Positions 25,883 through 33,893 of a stretch of DNA of 64,000 nucleotides are shown piece by piece. Position 1 is the stretch's first letter. Every line of letters starts with the position of its first letter. Position numbers and translations under genes: made by a program. The DNA is from JASHPR01 sp963808705 (lineage in GTDB: Bacteria; Actinomycetota; Actinomycetes; Streptosporangiales; Streptosporangiaceae): assembly GCA_963808705.1 (NCBI GenBank), contig CAWEHB010000011.1:148000-211999 (forward strand), read 5' to 3'. A model generated the notes under the pieces. The model was not told the origin of the DNA and searched no databases. It saw nothing but the letters and a program-made list of their open reading frames with translations.

Positions 25883-28051
25883 ATGACGGATCCGAACGAT
25901 ACCAGGGGCATAGGCCCGCGCGTCGGCTCGCCGCTGTGGGTCCACATGACCTCGGTGATCGTAGCCGGCTCCGCGGTCTTCGCCTGGGCCATGACGCGCC
26001 TGTCCGGCCTGGACTACCTCGTCCGGCACCCCCTGTTCTGGGTCATCGCCGCGCTGATGGTGGTCGGCGAGTTGCGGCCCATCGCGAGCCCGGGCCGGTC
26101 CGGCCTGGAGTCCCCGGTCGCCTCGCTCACCTTCGGCTTTGCCGCGCTGTTGTACTGGGGATTCCCGGTGGCCGTGCTGCTGCGGATCACCTCCGGCCTG
26201 GTCGTGGGGCTGGCCTGCCGCAAGAGGCTGCAACGGTCCGCGTTCCAGGCGTCCCTGACCACCCTGAGCATGGCCGCCGCGGCGCTGGCCCTGGCCGTCA
26301 CCGGGATGCATCCCAGGCCGGACCGGCCCGTGGTGTCCTCCGGAACCGACCTGGCCAGCGTGCTGTTCGCCGGCGCGGTGTGCTTCGCGGTGAGCTTCCT
26401 GCTGCTCGGCACCGCCGTCGCGCTGCACACCCGGACGCCGCTGCTGCGTGGCCTCCGCGTCGCGCTGCCCTTCCAGGCGCTGGTGAACCTGGTGCTGATC
26501 GCGGCGGCCCCGCTGGTCGCCGTGGTGATGGCCGCCGATTCCGCGTGGCTGGTGCTGCTGTTCGCGTTCCCGCTGGCCGCCATCTACATGAACACCGCCA
26601 TGTCGGTGCAGCGCGAGCACCAGGCTCACCACGACGAGCTGACCGGACTGTCCAACCGCAAGCTGCTCATCCGGCAGACCAGCGAGGCGCTGGCCGATGC
26701 GGACCGGTCGGGCGCCAAGGCCGGGTTCCTGGTGCTGGACCTGGACCGCTTCAAGGAGGTCAACGACACCCTGGGCCACCCGGTCGGGGACCGCCTGCTG
26801 CGGATCGTCGCGAACCGGCTGTTGCGCGGCGTGCGGCCCGGGGACCTCGTGGCCCGGCTCGGCGGTGACGAGTTCGCGGTGCTGCTGCCGTCGGTGCGGG
26901 AGGTCAGCGCGGCCCGTGAGGTGGCCGTGCGGCTGCGCGCGGGGCTGTGCGAGCCGATCCAGCTCGAAGGCATGTCGTTCGATATCGAGGCCAGCGTCGG
27001 CATCGCTTTCTACCCGGACGACGCGTCCGGGCCCGAGTTGCTGATGCAGCACGCCGATGTCGCCATGTACCTGGCCAAGGAGCGCCGCAGCGGGGTGGAG
27101 CGGTACGTGGCCGACTCCGACCGCAACTCCCCGGCCCGCCTCGCGCTGCTCGGCGACCTGCGCCGCGGCATCGACTCCGGCGAGCTCGAGCTGTGCTTCC
27201 AGCCCAAGGTCGTCCTGGAGAGCGGCCAGACCGCCGGGATGGAGGCGCTGGTCCGCTGGCAGCACCCGGTCCGGGGGCTGATGACGCCCGAGGAGTTCAT
27301 CCCCCTGGTCGAGCAGTCCTACCTGATGCGGGACCTCACCTTCCAGGTCGTGGACCGGACGCTCGCCCAGGCGGCCGTCTGGCGGCAGGAAGGGCTGCTG
27401 GTCCAGGTGTCGCTGAACGTGGCCGCGCGCGACCTGCTCGACGCGGGTTTCGCGGGGACGATCGGCCGCGGGCTTGAGCGTTATCAGCTGCCGCCCGAAG
27501 CGCTGCTGCTCGAGATCAACGAGCGGGTGCTGACCAGCGAGCCCGCGCACGCCATCACGGCGGCCGCGGCGCTGGCCGCGCTCGGCGTGGCGCTGAGCCT
27601 GGATGACTTCGGGACCGGCTACTCGTCGCTGGTGCGGCTCAAACGGCTGCCGGTGAGCGAGGTGAAGATCCATTCGTCGTTCATCGCGAGGCTGCTCGAC
27701 TCCGCGGACGACGAGGCGATCGTCCAGTCCATCGTGAACCTGGTCCGGGCGCTCAACATCGACTCGGTGGCCGAGGGCGTGGAGTCGGCGGACATCGCGG
27801 GTACGCTGAGGATCATGGGCTGCACGGCCGCGCAGGGCTGGTATTTCAGCAAGCCGCTCAGCCCGGCGTCGGCCACGGCGTGGCTGGCCGAGCACGGCGT
27901 CGCGAGCAGGCCGCCGGCCCTGCTGCCCCCCGCGCACAGCGCCGTCGGCCTGCCGGCGGGCCGCCCGGTGATATCCCCCGCCGGCGTGTCGGAGGTGCGC
28001 TCCGGGCCGCCCGCGGTTAATGGTTTCGGCCCACCCTTGCGGGGTCGCTAG
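25883..28051 (+). CDS. membrane-anchored diguanylate cyclase/phosphodiesterase (GGDEF-EAL)
   Basis: In this 722-residue protein, residues 1-240 form about seven transmembrane helices without a recognised sensor motif. A GGDEF domain follows with an intact active site (RLGGDEFAVLL), then an EAL domain with GMEALVRWQHP, LLLEINERVL and LDDFGTGYSSL. Catalytic residues of both domains look complete, so either synthesis or hydrolysis of c-di-GMP is possible. In actinomycetes this controls development and dispersal. It stands between ligA and gatC and is probably its own transcription unit. Confidence 0.9.
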   Translation: MTDPNDTRGIGPRVGSPLWVHMTSVIVAGSAVFAWAMTRLSGLDYLVRHPLFWVIAALMVVGELRPIASPGRSGLESPVASLTFGFAALLYWGFPVAVLLRITSGLVVGLACRKRLQRSAFQASLTTLSMAAAALALAVTGMHPRPDRPVVSSGTDLASVLFAGAVCFAVSFLLLGTAVALHTRTPLLRGLRVALPFQALVNLVLIAAAPLVAVVMAADSAWLVLLFAFPLAAIYMNTAMSVQREHQAHHDELTGLSNRKLLIRQTSEALADADRSGAKAGFLVLDLDRFKEVNDTLGHPVGDRLLRIVANRLLRGVRPGDLVARLGGDEFAVLLPSVREVSAAREVAVRLRAGLCEPIQLEGMSFDIEASVGIAFYPDDASGPELLMQHADVAMYLAKERRSGVERYVADSDRNSPARLALLGDLRRGIDSGELELCFQPKVVLESGQTAGMEALVRWQHPVRGLMTPEEFIPLVEQSYLMRDLTFQVVDRTLAQAAVWRQEGLLVQVSLNVAARDLLDAGFAGTIGRGLERYQLPPEALLLEINERVLTSEPAHAITAAAALAALGVALSLDDFGTGYSSLVRLKRLPVSEVKIHSSFIARLLDSADDEAIVQSIVNLVRALNIDSVAEGVESADIAGTLRIMGCTAAQGWYFSKPLSPASATAWLAEHGVASRPPALLPPAHSAVGLPAGRPVISPAGVSEVRSGPPAVNGFGPPLRGR

Positions 28052-28054
28052 GCT
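28049..28054 (+). promoter_or_regulatory. -10 box of leaderless gatCAB promoter
   Basis: TAGGCT lies 7 nt before the gatC ATG at 28062. It overlaps the stop codon region of the upstream GGDEF-EAL gene. Confidence 0.5.
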
Positions 28055-28061
28055 TGCCTGC

Positions 28062-28355
28062 ATGCCCATAACGAGGGACGAGGTCGCGCACCTGGCCCGG
28101 CTGTCCCGGCTGGCCCTGAGCGAGCAGGAACTTGACCACTTCGCCGGCCAGCTGGACGTGATCATCGCGGCGGTGGCGCGGGTGCAGGAGGTCGCCGCCG
28201 AGGGAATCCCGCCGACCACGCACGCGCTGCCGATAACCAACGTGTTCCGCGACGACGTGATCGTGCCGCCGATAGGCGCGGACGCCGCGCTCGACCAGGC
28301 GCCCGCGTCCGAGGATGGCCGGTTCCGGGTCCCGCGGATCCTGGCCGAGGACTGA
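28062..28355 (+). CDS. gatC: Asp/Glu-tRNA amidotransferase subunit C
   Basis: This 97-residue subunit (ITRDEVAHLARLSRLALSE; FAGQLDVIIAAVARV) wraps and stabilises GatA. The complex converts Glu-tRNA(Gln) or Asp-tRNA(Asn) to the amides, as needed in bacteria without GlnRS. The window fits this: gltX charges both tRNA-Glu and tRNA-Gln, and those tRNA genes lie just downstream. gatA follows after 3 bases. Confidence 0.95.
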   Translation: MPITRDEVAHLARLSRLALSEQELDHFAGQLDVIIAAVARVQEVAAEGIPPTTHALPITNVFRDDVIVPPIGADAALDQAPASEDGRFRVPRILAED

Positions 28356-28358
28356 CCG

Positions 28359-29879
28359 ATGGCCCGTGGTTCGAGGCACAGCGAGCTGACCCGGATGACC
28401 GCGGCCGAGCTGGCCGCGGCCATCGCGGCGGGCGAGACCTCCGCGGTCGACGTCACCCGGGCACACCTGGACCGGATCGACGCCGTGGACGAGCGGGTGC
28501 GCGCGTTCCTGCACGTGGCCCCGGACGCCGCCCTGGCCGCCGCGGCCGCGGTCGACGAGCGGCGCCGCGCCGGGGAGCCGCTCGGCCCGCTGGCCGGGGT
28601 GCCGCTGGCGCTCAAGGACGTCTTCACGACCACCGACATGCCCACGACCTGCGGGTCGCGGATCCTGGAGGGCTGGCGCCCGCCCTACGACGCGACCATC
28701 ACCCAGCGCCTGCGGAAGGCCGGGGTCGTGATCCTGGGCAAGGCGAACATGGACGAGTTCGCGATGGGATCCTCCACCGAGAACTCGGCGTTCTGGGCCT
28801 CCCGTAACCCGTGGGACCTGAGCCGGGTGCCCGGCGGGTCCTCCGGCGGCTGCTCGGCCGCGGTCACCGCGTTCGAGGCGCCGCTGGGCATCGGCACCGA
28901 CACCGGGGGCTCGATCCGGCAGCCCGCGGCTGTCTGCGGCATCGTCGGGGTGAAGCCGACCTACGGCGGCTCCTCGCGGTACGGCGTGGTCGCGTTCGCG
29001 TCCTCCCTGGACACGCCGGGACCGCTGGCCCGCACCGTGCTCGACGCGGCGCTGCTGCACGAGGTCATGTCCGGACATGACCCGTGCGACTCGACCTCGA
29101 TCGACGCGCCGGTGCCGCCGGTCGTGGCCGCGGCGCGGCAGGCGGACGTGAGCGGCCTGCGGGTGGGCGTGGTCACCGAGCTCAGCGGCGAGGGATACCA
29201 GCCGGGGGTCCTGGCCCGGTTCACCGAGGCGGTGGAGCTGCTGGAGTCGCTGGGCGCCAAGGTCACCGAGGTGTCCTGCCCGCACTTCGGCTACGCGCTG
29301 CCCGCGTACTACCTGATCGCGCCCAGCGAGTGCTCGTCCAACCTGGCCCGCTTCGACGGGATGCGGTACGGCCTGCGGGTGGGCGACGACGGGACCCGCA
29401 GTGCCGAGGAGGTCATGTCGCTGACCCGTGCCGCCGGGTTCGGGGCCGAGGTCAAGCGCCGGATCATGCTCGGCACCTACGCCCTGTCCAGCGGGTACTA
29501 CGACGCCTACTACGGCAAGGCGCAGCAGGTGCGAACGCTGATCACGCGGGACTTCGACGCGGCCTTCGAGCAGGTCGACGTGCTGGTCTCGCCGACCACG
29601 CCGACGACGGCGTTCCCGATCGGCGAGCGTGCCGACGATCCCATGGCCATGTACCTCGCCGACCTGTGCACGATCCCCTCGGACCTGGCCGGCAACGCCG
29701 CGCTGTCCGTGCCGTGCGGGCTCGCCCCGGAGGACGGCCTCCCGGTGGGGCTGCAGATCATGGCGCCGGTGCTCGCCGATGACCGGCTGTACCGGGTCGG
29801 GGCGGCGGTCGAGGCGGCGCTGGACCGGCGGCGCGGTCATCCGCTGCTCGACGAGGCGAAGGGGCTCGGCCATGACTGA
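28359..29879 (+). CDS. gatA: Asp/Glu-tRNA amidotransferase subunit A
   Basis: This 506-residue amidase-signature subunit releases ammonia from glutamine. The Ser-cisSer-Lys triad is visible: Lys in PLALKDVFTT, cis-Ser in VPGGSSGGCSA and nucleophile Ser in GTDTGGSIRQPAA. Length and flow of motifs (ILGKANMDEFAMGSSTENS) are standard. Its 3' end overlaps the gatB ATG by 8 bases, giving coupled translation. Confidence 0.97.
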   Translation: MARGSRHSELTRMTAAELAAAIAAGETSAVDVTRAHLDRIDAVDERVRAFLHVAPDAALAAAAAVDERRRAGEPLGPLAGVPLALKDVFTTTDMPTTCGSRILEGWRPPYDATITQRLRKAGVVILGKANMDEFAMGSSTENSAFWASRNPWDLSRVPGGSSGGCSAAVTAFEAPLGIGTDTGGSIRQPAAVCGIVGVKPTYGGSSRYGVVAFASSLDTPGPLARTVLDAALLHEVMSGHDPCDSTSIDAPVPPVVAAARQADVSGLRVGVVTELSGEGYQPGVLARFTEAVELLESLGAKVTEVSCPHFGYALPAYYLIAPSECSSNLARFDGMRYGLRVGDDGTRSAEEVMSLTRAAGFGAEVKRRIMLGTYALSSGYYDAYYGKAQQVRTLITRDFDAAFEQVDVLVSPTTPTTAFPIGERADDPMAMYLADLCTIPSDLAGNAALSVPCGLAPEDGLPVGLQIMAPVLADDRLYRVGAAVEAALDRRRGHPLLDEAKGLGHD

Positions 29880-31383
29880 CCAGGCGGCCCTCGTCCCGTA
29901 CGACGAGGCCATCTCCCGCTATGAGCCGGTGATCGGCCTGGAGACCCATGTCGAGCTGGGCACCGTGACGAAGATGTTCTGCGGCAGCCCGGTGGAATTC
30001 GGCGCCGATCCGAACGCGTCCGTGTGTCCGGTCTGCCTTGGCCTGCCCGGCTCGCTGCCGGTCGTCAACCGGGCGGCCATCGAGTACACGATCAGGATCG
30101 GGCTGGCGCTGAACTGCTCGATCGCGTCCTGGTGCCGGTTCGCCCGGAAGAACTACTTCTACCCGGACATGCCGAAGAACTTCCAGATCTCGCAGTACGA
30201 CGAGCCGTTGTGCACCGACGGCTGGCTGGACGTCACGGTCGACGAGACCCGGGTGCGGGTGGGCATCGAGCGCGTTCACCTGGAGGAGGACACCGGCAAG
30301 TCGCTGCACGTCGGCGGCGCTACCGGGCGGATCCGCGGTGCCGAGTACTCGCTGGAGGACTACAACCGCGCCGGGATCCCGCTGGTGGAGGTGGTCACCA
30401 AGCCGATACCCGGCACCGGCGCGCTCGCGCCCGCCGTCGCCCGCGCCTACGTCACCGAGCTGCGGGACCTGCTACGGGCCCTGGACGTGTCCGACGTCCG
30501 GATGGAGGAGGGCTCGCTGCGCTGCGACGTGAACACCTCGCTGGCGCCGCGCGGCTCGGGCACCTGGGGGATCAGGACCGAGACCAAGAACGTCAACTCG
30601 CTGCGGTCGGTCGAGCGCGCGGTCCGGTTCGAGACCGAGCGGCAGGCGGCCGTGCTCGACGGCGGCGGCCGGGTGGTCCAGGAGACCCGGCACTTCCAGG
30701 AGGAGAGCGGCACCACCACCCCCGGCCGGAGCAAGGAGGAAGCGCAGGACTACCGGTACTTCCCCGAGCCCGACCTGGTGCCGGTCGCGCCGTCGCGCGA
30801 GTGGGTGGAGGAACTGCGCGCGACGCTGCCGGAGCTTCCCTCGGCCCGCCGGGCCCGGCTGCAGGCGGACTGGGGCCTGTCCGATCTCGACATGACCGCG
30901 CTGCGCAACGCCGGGGCGCTGGACCTGGTGGCGGAGACCGTGGCGGCCGGCGCACAGCCGGACCAGGCCCGCAACTGGTGGCTCGGCGAGCTGTCCCGCC
31001 GGGCCAACGAGTCAGGTACCGAGCTTGCCGCGTTGCCGGCGACCCCGGCCCAGGTGGCCCGGGTCAGCGAGCTGGTCGCGTCCGGGCAGCTCAACGACAA
31101 GCTGGCCCGGCAGGTGCTTGACGGCGTGCTGGCCGGGGAGGGCTCGCCGGACGAGATCGTCGCCGCCCGCGGCCTCGCCGTGGTCAGCGACGACGCCGAG
31201 CTCCTCGCCGTGGTCGGCCGGGTGATCGGCGCGAACCCGCAGATCGCGGACAAGGTCCGCGCGGGCAAGACGGCGGCGGCCGGAGCGCTGGTCGGGGCGG
31301 TGATGAAGGAGACCGGCGGCCGGGCCGACGCCACCCGCGCCCGCGAGCTGATCCTGCAGCGCCTCACCGAGGGCGGCAGCTAG
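29872..31383 (+). CDS. gatB: Asp/Glu-tRNA amidotransferase subunit B
   Basis: This 503-residue subunit binds the misacylated tRNA, phosphorylates the side chain and amidates it. The N-terminal cradle (YEPVIGLETHVELGT; CPVCLGLPGSLP; RKNYFYPDMPKNFQISQYD) and the C-terminal YqeY-like tail (LVGAVMKETGGRADA) are complete. The ATG at 29872 lies inside the end of gatA. The stop TAG at 31381 is itself the first triplet of a -10 box (TAGACT) for the metG leader. Confidence 0.97.
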   Translation: MTDQAALVPYDEAISRYEPVIGLETHVELGTVTKMFCGSPVEFGADPNASVCPVCLGLPGSLPVVNRAAIEYTIRIGLALNCSIASWCRFARKNYFYPDMPKNFQISQYDEPLCTDGWLDVTVDETRVRVGIERVHLEEDTGKSLHVGGATGRIRGAEYSLEDYNRAGIPLVEVVTKPIPGTGALAPAVARAYVTELRDLLRALDVSDVRMEEGSLRCDVNTSLAPRGSGTWGIRTETKNVNSLRSVERAVRFETERQAAVLDGGGRVVQETRHFQEESGTTTPGRSKEEAQDYRYFPEPDLVPVAPSREWVEELRATLPELPSARRARLQADWGLSDLDMTALRNAGALDLVAETVAAGAQPDQARNWWLGELSRRANESGTELAALPATPAQVARVSELVASGQLNDKLARQVLDGVLAGEGSPDEIVAARGLAVVSDDAELLAVVGRVIGANPQIADKVRAGKTAAAGALVGAVMKETGGRADATRARELILQRLTEGGS

Positions 31384-31386
31384 ACT
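31381..31386 (+). promoter_or_regulatory. -10 box driving the metG leader transcript
   Basis: TAGACT overlaps the gatB stop codon and lies 6 nt before the leader ORF ATG at 31393. AGGAG is also present in the spacer, so the leader ORF can be translated either leaderless or from a read-through message. Confidence 0.5.
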
Positions 31387-31392
31387 AGGAGC

Positions 31393-31428
31393 ATGTCGTA
31401 CGCGAGCCAGGTGATGATGCCCCGCTAG
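31393..31428 (+). CDS. metG leader peptide with tandem Met codons (candidate)
   Basis: ATG 31393 opens an 11-codon ORF whose codons 8-9 are ATG ATG (31414-31419), followed by Pro, Arg and TAG at 31426. The Met codons stand immediately upstream of the first arm of a chain of competing hairpins before metG. A ribosome starved of Met-tRNA would stall exactly there. Too short for homology, so the case rests on position, codons and RNA pairing. Confidence 0.5.
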   Translation: MSYASQVMMPR

Positions 31429-31485
31429 CGGGGCCACCTTACGCTGCCCGGACGACGTCCGACACGAGGCCCCGACGGGGCCTCG
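31420..31485 (+). promoter_or_regulatory. candidate transcription attenuator of metG
   Basis: Four segments can pair: 1 (CCCCGC, 31420-31425) with 2 (GCGGGG, 31428-31433); 2 (CGGGGCC, 31429-31435) with 3 (GGCCCCG, 31468-31474); and 3 with 4, forming a 9-bp stem with a 3-base loop (CGAGGCCCC 31465-31473, GGGGCCTCG 31477-31485) that looks like a terminator, though without a T-run. Segment 1 overlaps the last leader codons. A ribosome stalled on the Met codons would cover segment 1 and free segment 2 to disrupt the terminator. Confidence 0.5.
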
Positions 31486-31532
31486 ATTGGCGTCCGCGAG
31501 TCGGAGCCCCGCCCCTTTCCAGGGAGGTTCCG

Positions 31533-33089
31533 ATGAACGCCGAACGCGTCTACCTCAGCACCACCATCCCCTACGTCAACGCGCGCCCGCACCTCGGCTT
31601 CGCGCTCGAGCTGGTCCAGGCCGACGTGCTGGCCCGGCACCACCGCCAGGCCGGTGACCAGGTGCGGTTCCAGACCGGCACCGATGACAACTCGCTCAAG
31701 AACGTGCTGGCCGCCGAGGCCGAGGGGATCGGTGTGGCCGAGCTCGTGAGCCGCAACGCGGCCGCGTTCGCGGCGCTGCGCGAGCCGCTGGCCCTGTCCT
31801 TCGACGACTTCATCCGCACCAGCGACCAGGCGCGCCACCGTCCCGGGGTGGAAAAGCTCTGGCAGGCCTGCGCGGCGAGCGGTGATCTTTACCTGAAGCA
31901 CTACGAGGGCCGGTACTGCGTGGGCTGCGAGCAGTTCTGCCAGCCGGCCGGCCTGCCGGGCGGCCGGTGCCCGGAGCACGGGACGGAGCCGGAGACCGTC
32001 GCGGAGGAGAACTGGTTCTTCCGGCTGTCCCGGTACGCCGGTCAGCTGCATGACCTGGTCAGCTCGGGCAGGCTCCGGATCGAGCCCGCCGCGCGGCGCA
32101 ACGAGGTGCTCGGCTTCATCGCGGGCGGGCTCGAGGACTTCAGCGCGTCGCGCTCCACGGCGCGGGCCCGCGGCTGGGGCATTCCCGTTCCCGGCGATCC
32201 CGGCCAGGTGATCTATGTCTGGTGGGACGCGCTCGGCAACTACGTCACCGCGCTCGGCTACGGCACCGGCGAGGCCGGGAACTACCGGCGGTGGTGGACC
32301 GGCGCCGGCCGGCGGGTGCACCTGGTCGGCAAGGGCGTGCTGCGGTTTCACGCCGTCTACTGGCCCGCGATCCTGCTCTCGGCGGGCGAGCCGCTGCCCA
32401 CCGACATCCTGGTGCATGACTACCTCACGGCCGGCGGCAGGAAGATCAGTAAATCGGGCCCGGCGGGCGAGGCCGCCGATCCGGTCGCGCTGGCCGCCAG
32501 GTACGGGACCGACGCGGTGCGCTGGTGGCTGCTGCGCGAGGTGCCGCGCCTCGGTGATGCCGACTTCACGGCGGCGCGGCTGGTCGCGAGGGCCAACGAC
32601 GATCTCGCCAACGACCTGGGCAACCTGGTCAGCCGCGCGGTCGCGCTGGTGCACCGCTACCGGCAGGGGAAGGTCCCGCGGGCCGGCGCGGCGGCGGCGG
32701 CAGGCGACCGGCACGCGCCTGCGGGGCGCGCCCTGGCTGAGGTCCGGCACCAGACGCCAGAACGCATAGCCTCGGCGCTGGCCGCCTTCGACTTCCGGGC
32801 CGCCACCGCGGCGGTCTGGGAGGTGGTCGAGGAGGCCAACCGCTACGTGGAACGGGCGGAGCCCTGGCGCCTGGCCCGGGCCGAACGCGACGGCGACGCC
32901 GACGCGGGTGCGCGGCTGGACGAATCCCTGGCCCTGCTCATCGGGACCTGCTCGCAGCTCGGCGGCGAACTGGCTCCGTTCCTGCCCGGCCTCGCGGCCC
33001 GGATCCGGGCCGCATGCGACGACTCCGCAGGGCAGCTGCCGCCGGCCCGGCCGGTGTTCCCCCGCCTTGAGCTGGCCCAGACCGCTTGA
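31533..33089 (+). CDS. metG: methionyl-tRNA synthetase (divergent type)
   Basis: This 518-residue class I synthetase has the HIGH variant PHLGFALE, a KMSKS variant KISKSG (about residue 306) and one zinc knuckle (CVGCEQFC; CPEHG). The segment after HIGH reads TGTDDNSLKNV rather than the usual TGTDEHGQKI, so this is not the commonest bacterial form, and it may be a second MetRS. The C-terminal tRNA-binding EMAP-like domain is absent. AGGGAGG precedes the ATG. Expression may be controlled by the leader region just upstream. It converges on the DUF3467 gene with a 4-base gap. Confidence 0.85.
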   Translation: MNAERVYLSTTIPYVNARPHLGFALELVQADVLARHHRQAGDQVRFQTGTDDNSLKNVLAAEAEGIGVAELVSRNAAAFAALREPLALSFDDFIRTSDQARHRPGVEKLWQACAASGDLYLKHYEGRYCVGCEQFCQPAGLPGGRCPEHGTEPETVAEENWFFRLSRYAGQLHDLVSSGRLRIEPAARRNEVLGFIAGGLEDFSASRSTARARGWGIPVPGDPGQVIYVWWDALGNYVTALGYGTGEAGNYRRWWTGAGRRVHLVGKGVLRFHAVYWPAILLSAGEPLPTDILVHDYLTAGGRKISKSGPAGEAADPVALAARYGTDAVRWWLLREVPRLGDADFTAARLVARANDDLANDLGNLVSRAVALVHRYRQGKVPRAGAAAAAGDRHAPAGRALAEVRHQTPERIASALAAFDFRAATAAVWEVVEEANRYVERAEPWRLARAERDGDADAGARLDESLALLIGTCSQLGGELAPFLPGLAARIRAACDDSAGQLPPARPVFPRLELAQTA

Positions 33090-33093
33090 GCGG

Positions 33094-33462
33094 CTACGAG
33101 TCCGGAGCAGTCTCCTCATCCGGGCCGCCCGGCGGGTACAGCGGCGGCTGGCCGCCTGGCGGGCGGATCTGGCCGAACCGCTGTTCGTACATGGTCAGGT
33201 TCTGGTTGATGGTCCTGATCATGTCGAACACGGCGGTCGGCGGCACCCGGATCCTGGCCACCAGCCGGTGCGGCGCCCGGATCACTTCATCGCCGTCGTC
33301 GGTCCTGGCCGGCTGCGGAGGCTCGCTGCTGACCAGGAAATCGAAGGTGAACTCGTGCCCGGTGTGCCAGATCGCCAGGGCGTTGGCGTATGAGCCAGCC
33401 TCCTGGGCAGGCTCCGCATGGGTCTCGAACGCCATCCGGGGCTTGGCAGGCGGATCGCTCAT
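33094..33462 (-). CDS. DUF3467 family protein
   Basis: This 122-residue protein resembles DUF3467: YANALAIWHTGHEFTFDFLVS, RLVARIRVPPTAVFDMIRTIN and NLTMYEQRFGQI are the typical blocks. Function is unknown. It has a proline-rich C-terminus. The start at 33462 lies 6 nt after TACCGT on the minus strand (33469-33474), another leaderless arrangement. Confidence 0.75.
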   Translation of the reverse strand: MSDPPAKPRMAFETHAEPAQEAGSYANALAIWHTGHEFTFDFLVSSEPPQPARTDDGDEVIRAPHRLVARIRVPPTAVFDMIRTINQNLTMYEQRFGQIRPPGGQPPLYPPGGPDEETAPDS

Positions 33463-33893
33463 CCCAGCACGGTACCGCCGCCGCCGCTACGCCGGTGAAC
33501 AGGCGCGATGCTTGATGACGGCCACGAGGCTCTCTTCCGGACTCACATCGGGACCTGGGGGACACTACTGTCGTGCCGACCAGGCAGAGGTTTCCGTGGC
33601 GAGTGTTGCTGAAGTTGTCTCCCGGTCTACGCCCTTCCTCAATCGAAGCGTGACCTTGCGCACGTACAGTGAAGGCACATCGCTGATGGCGAGACCGCGT
33701 CCGCTGCGCCGGCGATCCCCGCAACGCCTGGCGGTACGGGGAAATACGCACTGGTGATCACGAGCCGCAGTGCTGCTCCTCGTGAATGGGACGCGTGCCG
33801 GTTCGGCCTCGGTGGCCGGCCAGGCTCGGTGTTGGCCCACGGACGCGGTGAAAGGGAGGCCCTGGTGCGGTCGGCTGGATCCGGCGGCTCGCC
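33463..33893. other. 431-base region with no supported gene
   Basis: This region holds the promoter of the DUF3467 gene and presumably that of the PAS-GGDEF-EAL gene. A 53-codon frame starting GTG at 33598 is open but has low GC at third positions and only a weak ribosome-binding site, so I do not call it. Confidence 0.4.

Noticed and set aside
25751..28645. 964-codon minus-strand frame opposite the GGDEF-EAL, gatC and gatA genes
   Set aside because: It is antisense to three real genes and has no recognisable domain.
33598..33759. 53-codon plus-strand frame upstream of the PAS-GGDEF-EAL gene
   Set aside because: Low third-position GC, weak ribosome-binding site and no recognisable motif.
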